A stretch of 64,000 bases of DNA from Paracentrotus lividus (Eukaryota; Echinodermata; Echinoidea; Camarodonta; Echinidae): NCBI GenBank assembly GCA_940671915.1, contig CALNVZ010003430.1, positions 16,793,018 to 16,857,017 of the forward strand, written 5' to 3'. Numbering within the stretch: the first letter of the stretch is position 1; each line of letters opens with the position of its first letter. The notes beneath the pieces were generated by a model. It did not search any database. It had not been told where the DNA came from and saw only the letters and a list, made by a program, of their open reading frames with translations. Shown piece by piece: positions 13,801-41,116 of the stretch. A program made the position numbers and the translations under genes.

Positions 13801-16800
13801 AAGGAATATACAGTATATGAATAATAATCAAAATTTGCCTGATTGACAATTACAGTTCTCTTGCTACCAATACTGAACATTGTTGAGAATAATGAGAAGT
13901 TGTTATGATACAGCAACATGTTTATGCTTCCCTTGACATTATGTCTATTTCATGGATATTCATATATATGTATAAAAATGCAAATGAAACTCAGGACCAT
14001 TTGTCTAATTACTGAATTTCAAAGTATGGCCGAAAGTATTGGAGACATGTTAAACTAGACTGTATGATTGACCATACATCCATCACACATTAATCAAATT
14101 TTCTCAGACAGGGTATTACAAATTAATCCATTGATGAAGGCATGTGTCAGGAGGGGGGGGGGGGGGGAGCGGTTTCTTAAATCAAAAAATCACTTATAAA
14201 ATATATCTTGTTTACTTTAATGGTTTTGAGAAAGGTAAAAATAAAAACATTGAATACAAAACTGACCTGTCCCTTTTGAAACTTCATCTTTTTGCCATCC
14301 TTGGTTTCCTTTGATTGCTTGAGTTTGATCTTGCCAGTATTACCCTTCTCACCATACAGGATGATATGCACATCGGCTCTTGTGCTTGCACCTAACCTGT
14401 TACCGGTATGTATTGCCATTTCATAAATAGTCCTTTTGCCCGACTTCAGTCGTGGACCATGCCTCAAGTGATCATAATCATCCAATTCCTCTTCTTCCTC
14501 TTCTGAAGGTGAAGGAGTGGGGTCAGGGGTTATCTGGGTCGAAATCTCCAAAGGCGGCGCATCTGTCTGTGTGCTGATTGCTGCTGGGATTGTCTGTGTG
14601 CTCATTTCTGGTAGTGTTTGTGTCGACATGGCGGGCCCCACAGCGGGGGTTTGCGTGCCCATGTCTGGGGCAGGGGTGATCGTTTGTGTGGATATCTCTG
14701 GGGGTGGGGGCAGTGTCTGTGTGCTCATTTCTGGCGGGGGAGGGATTGTCTGAGTGCTTGATGTTATAGGAGGCGGCTCTGTCTGCATTGAGATCTCTGA
14801 TTGCCAAGGGTCAGTTAGGGCCTCTACGGTGTTGGCACGACGCGTTTGTGTTTCTATAGTGTTGTCCCGTTCTACAGTCTGCATGGCTGTCTCCACTCCA
14901 GTCTGTGTGGTGTTGTCATAGCTGACCAAGGCCATGTCATTCTGCAGAATGCTAGGTTCTTGGTTAATACTGCTGATATCATCTTCCACTTCCTCTTCCT
15001 CCATATCAGCATCAACCAGCTGCATCTCGCCTCCAGCCATGTCAACTTTAGACATCTGAATGCTGCAAAGGAGGATTTTGAAAAGAAGTCATGATTTCTG
15101 TTGTAATACGATATATACTGTACCTGATGAATTATATCATGAGTGCAAGCATATTTCAATACAAAGCAGTATGATTTAACACGTATCCAAATCATCATGG
15201 AGCCGTACTGAACTAAGAATACTTCTACATATTCCTTTCTTTTAATTGTGTCCATAAAGCCCACCTATCTGGATACACTTTACAACTAGTAATTAACACA
15301 ACATGGTGGCAGCGGTGGGATTTTAACCCATACTAGCCACATAATTATTCTCTTCCTCTTAAGTTCATCTATATTTGTCCTAAAGTTGTAGGCCTATCCA
15401 AGCGGCAACAATATGTGGTATGGTTCTGGCCGATTGTGTAATACCTCATCGGCTAATCCCATTTGGTCTACTATCAATTAGGTCTAATTGCTGTTTGACC
15501 CAACTTTTACATGATCTCATAAATGTAATTTAGTCTAGTGTCCAGATGGTCTGATTGCCCCTCCGTCTACCCACTTTTTTCCATTTTGTCAAAAGACATT
15601 TTCTGTCATTACCAATTCATCTAAAAATATAGACTAAATGGTGTTAGGACAAGTGGATATTACAAAAATGGTATAGCCTCACTAGATATTAGTAGATGAA
15701 CTCTTTGTAGATGATCAGGCATTAGACCATGTGGGATGGCACCAGATATGCATTAATTGGACAAAGTGGTTGTAGACCAAGTGCCAATTCACCATATGAC
15801 TTACTTGAGCCACTCTAGAGTCTCAAAAGCAGAATACTTTTTTTTCCCAGAAAACAATCCTTTCTAATCTAGCTTTATTATAGATCTTATTGAATGGTAA
15901 GATGACTTAATTGAGCCACTCTAGAGTCTCAAAAGCAGAATACTTTTTTTTCCAGAAAACAATCCTTTCTAATCTAGCTTTATTATAGATCTTATTGAAT
16001 GGTAAGATGACTTACTTGAGCCACTCTGGAGTCTGGGAAGCACCACTCCTCACAGGAACCAGGATATTGGTAGGACCATCTTCTGAGATATCATCCTCTG
16101 ATTCTGATCCTGATGCCTCGTAATGATTAGGAGGTGGGGTTGGTCTGATTCGAATTCTCTGTCCATACTGGTCATATCTGTTGTCAATTTTAAAAGTGCA
16201 ATTAAATTAAATTTTGTTTCCATTCTTTTCATAAAATTAATAATATGTCATGTTGATAAAAAACAAACATAAACAAAACATTGTAAAAAGAAATTGGGGT
16301 GATCAAAAAAGCCAAGTGGCTAGTTGGAATGATCCCCAGAATCACAAATCCTTTTTTCATAATACCAGTATTTTATTAAGGGCTTTATTTACAAGTAGGA
16401 CAGATGTAAATTCTTCTCATTCATCCAGTCGTGATCAATATAGAACTTTAAGTCAAGAAACTGGAAATACAACTCACTTGTTGCGATGTTTCGCCAATTA
16501 ACAATTATAAAGGCCTGTCTTCCAACGGTATTTGTACATTCACCCGAGGAAGCCAATTGTTAATTGGCGAAACGTCGCAACAAGTGAGTTGTATTTCCAG
16601 TTTCTTGACTTAAAGTTCTATATACAAGTATGACATATTGAATCACATTATAATCCCAATGCGCAATGTCTATTCACTAAGTGGGGATGGTACTTGATCT
16701 AATTAGCAACAGCTAACAAATGCATCTAATCTCTGAGGATACTGAAATATATTTACTTGCAAGTGCAACTAACTGCATTTTCTTACAGTAAAATGATATG

Positions 16801-19800
16801 AGTTTCTGCCCTTCTGTCTCTCATGCAGCTCTCTATGTACAACACAGTGACTGACACTTACCCGTATCGCTTTGTGCTAGGGCTGTAGATGGCAGATTTG
16901 GGCCTTGTCCCTCTTGAGGTCTTGGGTCTATCGTCCATGCCCATGGCAGACTTAGGTCTTATTCCATAGGTAGACCTTGGTCTGTCTGGTCTCCTGGGTG
17001 GGTAGGTAGCGGAGGAGTCAATGAAAGGAAGACTACCTCCAGGACCCATCTCTCTTGTTGAATAAACCTGATAATTAACAAATAGATGCAAAGTACTAAT
17101 CTCTGTGTTTGAAAGAGTTTTATTCTAAAAGGGCCTAAATCCACTTTAATGAAAATCGAGTTATCAATATAAGACCATTGTTCATGTATGTACCTGTCTT
17201 TGGACATTGGACAAAAGTAATATCCTAAATTTTGATTGCATCTATATATTCATCTCTTAATTACACTTTTCCATACATGCCTGTACATAATCTAGTAAAA
17301 TACCTTTTTTCCGAAGATACAAAATTTGATTTTTGATATGAATCTCTCAAAATATGCTATGCTAATGCACAGAAATTTATATCTATCATAAAGAGGTGAA
17401 AGTTATTATACACATTTTAGAGTAGGGGGAATACAACGTACAGTCATTTATTCAAAGCACAATGCAATTCAAAATCATCTTCATTTTAGAAATTTACCAC
17501 CCAAAATGATGTGCCCTTTCAAGATAATAAATGAAAGTAGATGCCATGAACAGAAATGATGAAATGAAAACATATTTGATCACATAAAGACTTACCCTTG
17601 CTGAATACTTTCTGTTCTTCTTGCCATTTTCAATTGGGATAGTTTCCTAAAAAAAAAGAAGAAAAACATTTAAAAGTTACTCATTTAATGTATATATTTA
17701 CCTCTAACATTAGAAAATGAAATAGAAAAGCATGCAAAAATTTCTGTATGTATTCTGTCAGACACATTATTAATCTGAAACATAAATATCCCTATAAAAA
17801 TTCAAATTACACACATATTAATTACTTTACCTCAGAATAACTCATTGAATTATAAAAATAATAATTAACATATGAAACAAACAAAAAAAGATTATATGGA
17901 AGTATCATCATAAAAAAGTTTGAGAGCTGATCTATGAAAGGTGATGGTAAAAATAATTCATGTATATCACATAAATATTTGCTATATAATTTACTACAAC
18001 TCCTGAATGTACATCTTTGAATGTGTAATTTGAATATAATTCTTTGACTGTATCATTCAAAGAATTATAAAATTCCAATAAAAATCACTTACCGAGGCAA
18101 CAAGGAGTTTGGTGGCGGTATTGACCAATCTTTCCGTCTCTCCTTTAGAGAGATAAGGACCATGTTTAGATCTCAACATAAGAGGGCCTCCTCGGAAATT
18201 ACTACGTCTCTTCTTGGGAGCCGTAGCCTTAGGTCGAACAATCGTAGAATATGGGTTCTGGAAGATGGGGGAAAGAGCAGAAAATCATGAAGTTCAAAAT
18301 TATCGTTTCAAAGGATTTCAAAGGTACAAACTTGCCTCATATGGCACATTATTGCTTTATAAAAAATTACTAGCTATTTTAAAAGCATCCTGAACTTTTT
18401 GGCATTAAAATGAAACACTTCAATATAAATCTCTACTTAAAAAAAAAAAAGAATGGACATATGCGTACAGCTTTCTTCAGACCTCACAAGTATTCTGTAA
18501 AATTTAAAAAAAAATTATTCTTCATACTGAAGTTTATTACTTGTTTAAACTTACAAGTGATAAACTTATTATTCAAGTTAAAATGATTATTTGAGATACA
18601 TGTTATATATTGGAATACTACATGTTGATGTAGCTGCCATGAGCATGCTTATAAGTAGAAGTGGCGAACCACTCCATAAGTCATTGAAGCATTCTATTAT
18701 CTAACTCTTTTAAAAGTGGCTTTTACAAGTACAATACCACTCCCTTAATATGACCAATTGAACTATGTATAGTTGATAACTTCATTTTAACTGCAATTCT
18801 CTATCTAGACACAGTCTATTAGTCAATATTGATCACTATGCAGTCAATTTGTTTCCAAACAGAACCATCTCCTGTTTTAGTGGGTAATTAAAATATCTGA
18901 GGATTGATCAGCCTCTAGTTTGAATCAAAACAGTATTTTGAAGAAGAAGATCACAACAACATAAATATAATTTGAAAAGATACATACTGTGTATTGTGTG
19001 CTGGTCATGTACTTGTCTACATCACGTCTGAAAAATAAAGGAAGAATAGCATTCATATGCAATCTCAGTTTATTAATACACATTATTAACCACTTGGCTG
19101 CGGACCATGTAATATTACGTGCTTAGCAATTTGTACACAGTGCGCGTACCACGTAATATTACGTGCTCATGCGATTGTCTGAGCTTTGTCTGTTTTGAAG
19201 TGCCATTGCCACACTTGTCATACAAGTACTGTGCAGCACCATACAGCAGTCAAGTGGTTAAAGGAAAATATTGTACATCTGGTTCTTGAACATTTAATAT
19301 TTTTGTTATATCTTTCATGAATTATAATAAAGATTAAAGCATCTATCACCACATGTGGTCATGCTACAATATTTTCAATTATTTACAAATTATATTTTGG
19401 AACATCCTGGACGTATTTTGTTTCAATTCACACCCAAAATTGTATGTAATTATGTTTTATCAGTTAAATACTGTATATCTTTAACAACTATATTTTGATG
19501 GGTTTAATTTCTTTTCCCCCTTTTTCGCAATATGCAGTACCATTGAGGGTGATGGTGAGCTATAAAGAAAACAAACTTTGTGTCCTTTTTCTCATTTTCT
19601 TGTATTTGTTTTCTTCTTAACCATTTACCAGCGTGAAAATAATCACTTATGCAGTAGAATTCAATTACCTGACTTTATCCTCAGTGGCCATTGCGCTAGC
19701 TCTGGGTCTCATTTGAGTCATGTGTTTCTTAACCTCTGGGCTCTTAAAATAATGCTTCAATGATCTATCATGAAGGCCGTCATATAGGAGAGTTGGTCTC

Positions 19801-22737
19801 TGCAAATAGAGTGTTAAACTTTGGTTTTAGTTTATGAAAATGATTTTAATAAATAAATATAAATATGGATATCAATTCATACAGACATCAAAAAGTCAAT
19901 CTTAATGTTATTTACTGCATGAATAATATTAGAAATGTCCTAAAAGCACCTCCAAAACAAAACTAAAGGTTCGGTAGTAGGCCTACAGTCTAATATATAT
20001 CAACTCCTGGAATATAACCCACCATAGACCATTAACAGAATGAAATTAAACAAAAATATAATACCAAAAACAATCAAGACAATTATAATTCATAATTAAA
20101 AAAAATAAGCAATGTATCTCATCAATAGTTAACCTGATCATGCACAGAGCGCTTAGAAACACCAGTATGAAGCGCTATATAAATAAAATCATTATTATTA
20201 TTATTATTATTATTCACTGCAGGTATTGAAATTTTAAACAAACCCAACTATTTTATTTTAATTTATGTCCATGCATTTGGGAAGTAGCCTATATGTATGA
20301 TTTAAAATGCCTGGTTGGCTCCTGTATTGGGGTGTTGGGCATGCAGTATATTGGAGAAGAAATGAGATGATGATCTATAGGCCTAATCATTTGTTTCATA
20401 TATTATACCACATATTCTTCCTTTTAATTTGAGTAATACAGTCTACCATGGGTGTCGATTGTGGGGGGGATGGGGGGGGGGGATGCATCCCCCCCAATAA
20501 TTTCGGTGGGGGGGATGGTGTGTACAATCATCCCCCCCAATATTTTGATATCAAGAAAATAAAAAATATCATATTGTATGCATATAAATTTACCCATTAC
20601 AAATTCGTTATCATATAAAACCCTTTAATGACATTATTATATTATGTTGCAGTCTAAAATGCATGTTTCTGACATTCAAAAATGCAAAATTTTCTCACTC
20701 TTTCGTTAATCTTTCTCGTGTGTGCCTGATATATTTTAGTAATCATGTAATACACAAAACACCGTGTAGATAATGCAAGCGTAGATGTTTCACTATTCAC
20801 AATTGAAGAAAAAAAAATAATTCTAATCGATGATAATCAGGGGCACCAAGTAAAACTGAAGGCATAAGTATTCCCCCTCAAATATCCACGATGGTTTTGA
20901 TAAAATAAATATGAAAAATGAAGAGTCTGTAACGCTTATCTCGGCTCTTCATCGACAAGGTAACATTTTTTGGACTCGGACCATTGATTATATAATACAC
21001 TTCCACTATTCTCCGGGGGCTAAATGCCCTCTTTTCAAATTAGTCGCTACCTTGCTCTCAAATTTCAGATACATGTAAATGTTAACAATTTTCAGCTCGC
21101 GCTTCGCGCTCACATAATATAAGATGGTGCAAACTGCACTTGATTTTTTCATCTTTTATGCATATATGTATTAACGTCACGATGGTACGTTTAAAACACA
21201 AACTCCCTCCCCGTCAGGGGATTCTTCATCAGGTCACTATTATTGAGAAAAATTTTCAGCTCGCGCTTCGCGCTCGCATAATATTACCCTAACTGGAATT
21301 CGTCCATATTCATATAAATTTGCGTTTGTTGGCATTACGTCATGATGTTCCGCTTCTAATCACCAGTTAAAGCCCCCTGGCCCTCCATCATGCTTGTAAC
21401 TCTACAAATACCATGTCTCAGTTCAATATTGTTGAGAAAATTTTAAGCTCGCGCTTCGCGCTCGCATTACAGCCCTATGATTTCGACAATATAATAGTGC
21501 TCGTATGCATAATAATGTACATTTGTGTATATCTAAAGACATTACATCATGATGGCCCCCTTTAATAAACCAGATAAAGCCCCTTCCTCGTTTTGCGTTT
21601 GCTTTATTCTACAATATAATGTCCCATTTCATGTCATTATATTAAGAAAATTTTCAGCTCGCGCTTCGTGCTCGCATAATGAATTTGAAAATATGTTCTA
21701 TAGTAGATACTCACATGCATGCATGTGTGTGTTATCTGTAGCCGTTAAATCATCATGGTCCCCCTTTAACAAACCAGTTAAAGCCCCTTCCTCGTTTCGC
21801 GCTCGCATTATGCTACAAATGCACCCTTTTATGTCTCTATTATTGAGAAAATTTTCAGCTCGCGCTTCGCGCTCGCATTATACAATAGGCCTACATTTTG
21901 TTCAATATTTATATGCATGTGTGTATACAAGCATTACCCCACAATGGACACTGCGATCATATACTAGTATACCATCATATGTGTCACATTGAAGAAAAGA
22001 GGAAATATCGACGATCATCCCCCCCAATCGCCAAAACAAATCGACACCGTTGCAGTCTACTATATAACTTATAAGGTATAGCCTACATGTAATTGTAGTT
22101 TACAATAGTCAATGTACATGTGAATATATAAAAATATATATGTTGTTATTTACTACTTTAAAGAAATTTAAAAAATATATATAATAAAATTAAAAATAGC
22201 CTACCGGTTTGAGGGTTGGATAATGCCTCTGTGGTTTGTCAGGTCCAGACAGATCAAAGGCATCTTCCAGGCGTTTTACCTCCATGTAATATTTTCTGGA
22301 AAAAAAACAAACAAATATTATTAGGCTTTATACTTATATTCATTATTGTGATTATATTAGCATCATCATGAAAATAAAGTCTGGACTAGAGTCTGAAAAT
22401 GAAAGAATAAACCATCAAAAGTGTGAGGCTAAACCACGTATAAATATTAATGAAATAAGTTTCATAGGATTTTTTTTTTTAATTAATCAATTTTTTAAAA
22501 GATAAAGTTTTACGTCTTAAATTCAGGTACACCTATAAACAGGCAACAAGACTTGTTCAGGCGCACAGTAACCATCAAAACATCCTCATTCCGCATCCGC
22601 CTAGCGCCTGCAAGACATCCGCAAGACATTGCATTGATCAGTCATTTTTAAAGTAATATAATAGTTTCCAAGCTGATATAATCTAAATCTACTTACAATT
22701 TCTTGGCAGTGCTTTTGATAACGTCTTGTGACGACAT
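7815..22737 (-). CDS. PLAT-domain and ankyrin-repeat protein (18 exons, 1115 aa)
   Basis: Coding exons in transcript order: 22737-22697, 22295-22205, 19799-19669, 19027-18988, 18257-18093, 17646-17596, 17067-16862, 16177-16016, 15062-14267, 13747-13669, 13232-13089, 12627-12026, 11469-11288, 10631-10386, 9744-9559, 9132-9078, 8685-8629, 7928-7815 (stop included). All junctions are AG/GT and keep frame, for 1115 residues. Visible regions: RPRS/RPKS/RPKT repeats (202-232); an acidic stretch then a TQT array (348-473); a PLAT domain (about 505-629, with ITIGHD and GCGWYLDK signatures); a Ser/Arg/acidic linker (636-830); a charged helix (841-867); four to five ankyrin repeats (868-1030, with DERGWTPLHCAA and QQTPLHLAAMSGH). 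There is no signal peptide or membrane segment, so it is probably intracellular. PLAT and ankyrin modules bind membranes or proteins. I do not recognise a named orthologue. The TQT motifs hint at dynein light chain binding and perhaps a ciliary role (inference). The first ATG begins exon 1 and reads MSSQDVIKS. Confidence 0.88.
11807..11965. repeat. TACTG.ATAAGCCAATATT repeat family, copy 1
   Basis: An intronic repeat of the form TGCATAAGCCAATATTTTCG at the left and TTTCGCGAAAATAAAG at the right. Related copies lie at 36074-36274 (more complete, ending in CTTATACAGTA) and at about 38690-38850. The inverted ends suggest a small DNA element. Confidence 0.5.
14531..14908 (-). other. Coding array of TQT motifs (possible LC8-binding ladder)
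   Basis: This part of exon 9 encodes residues 348-473. Exact TQT tripeptides begin at residues 348, 367, 399, 410, 421, 432, 443, 451 and 460. Variants are MQT at 356 and 388 and TQI at 471. Between 399 and 443 the period is exactly 11 residues (33 bp), with units like MSTQTLPPPPEI. TQT is the known anchor of the dynein light chain LC8 (DYNLL) recognition motif, and natural LC8 partners often carry several. Binding here is an inference from motif and spacing only. Confidence 0.7.
15444..15797. repeat. GGTCTAAT interspersed repeat, copy 2
   Basis: Same family as 7397-7806. GGTCTAATTGCTGTTTG lies in the left half and ATTAGACCATGTGGGAT in the right half. It sits in the intron between exons 8 and 9 of the PLAT/ankyrin gene, right beside the tandem duplication of the exon 8 donor. 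Confidence 0.6.
15796..16035. repeat. Tandem 105-bp duplication overlapping the exon 8 splice donor
   Basis: Copies start at 15796, 15902 and 16007, each with ATGACTTA.TTGAGCCACTCT. The third, partial copy is the real end of exon 8 (minus strand) and its GTAAGT donor. The distal copy (15796) keeps an intact donor word. The middle copy carries TTAAGT, so its donor is broken. The unit contains no evident acceptor. Confidence 0.8.
16438..16622. repeat. Foldback element with about 70-bp arms
   Basis: Left arm TATAGAACTTTAAGTCAAG is repeated in reverse complement at the right end, with near-perfect pairing through CAACTCACTTGTTGCGA. A 45-bp centre separates the arms. TA flanks both ends. It lies between exons 7 and 8 of the PLAT/ankyrin gene. 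Confidence 0.75.
19086..19261. mobile_element. TTAA-flanked MITE (piggyBac-like ends)
   Basis: TTAA followed by CCACTTGGCTGC at the left, and GCAGTCAAGTGG followed by TTAA at the right. The TTAA duplication and end sequence resemble piggyBac-type non-autonomous elements. It contains two ACGTAATATTACGTG words. Total length is 176 bp, with no coding capacity. Confidence 0.6.
20135..20213 (+). mobile_element. 3' tail of a non-LTR retrotransposon or SINE
   Basis: CAGAGCGCTTAGAAACACC, then AGCGCTATATAAATAAAAT, then an ATT microsatellite. The same tail follows recognisable reverse transcriptase C-terminal sequence at 27422-27766, which ties this fragment to a LINE. Confidence 0.65.
20447..22052. 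mobile_element. Non-autonomous hAT-like element in intron 2
   Basis: The 1606-bp segment is flanked by a perfect 8-bp duplication CAGTCTAC (20439-20446 and 22053-22060). Its ends CATGGGTGTCGATT and AATCGACACCGTTG are imperfect inverted repeats. Eight-bp duplications and ends starting with CA are typical of hAT transposons. G-runs and C-runs lie near the ends. The 21097-21880 part carries five or six copies of a GCTCGCGCTTCGCGCTCGC core spaced 60-210 bp apart. No transposase frame is visible. Confidence 0.8.
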
Positions 22738-23273
22738 CTTGAAATATAGTCCAAATAATAATCACCAGAACGCTAATAAATCCAAGTAATCAAAATGAGA
22801 CTGTTTTGCAAACACCGCGACCGTCAGATAATTGATTAATATGCAGGCGTTTTCTGCACGCTGAGCCCCATTTGAGAATACACAATAAGGCTACCACGCG
22901 ACAATACACCTGTCGATCGATACGATGTGTACGACCGTACACAACCTTTGGTAGCCAGGGAAACGCGTCACCCTTGGTAAATATATGTATTCGTCCGAGA
23001 ATCTAACAAAGTCTTCATTTATTATTATCATTTAGAAGAACTTAGGAAATTTTTCACTGCAGAAATATTATAGGTAATTAAAAAAATATAAATTAGAGTA
23101 ATGAGTCTGATATCAGCGCGCAATTTTGCTTAAAGCAAAAAATTTAAATTAATCAATTACGCATGCAAATGAGCTTCAGTTAAAAATACATCCGCTCGTT
23201 TCCATGGACGGATCGTATACATTAACTCAGTGGAGGAATACAAATGCGTTGAACTAACGAACAACTTTTCAAC
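22738..23273. promoter_or_regulatory. Shared 5' region of two divergent genes (putative bidirectional promoter)
   Basis: The start codon of the minus-strand PLAT/ankyrin gene (22737) and that of DHX40 (23274) are 536 bp apart and head to head. The part nearest the centre (about 22800-22980) is richer in C and G than the surrounding introns. I see no reliable TATA box. A short upstream frame for DHX40 (ATG CGT TGA at 23244) terminates at once. Transcription starts cannot be fixed from sequence alone. Confidence 0.6.

Positions 23274-41116
<17,843 letters not shown>

Noticed and set aside
14517-15094. Plus-strand and alternative minus-strand frames over exon 9 of the PLAT/ankyrin gene
   Set aside because: They are shadows of the repetitive TQT-coding sequence. 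Only the spliced minus-strand frame continues into a PLAT domain.
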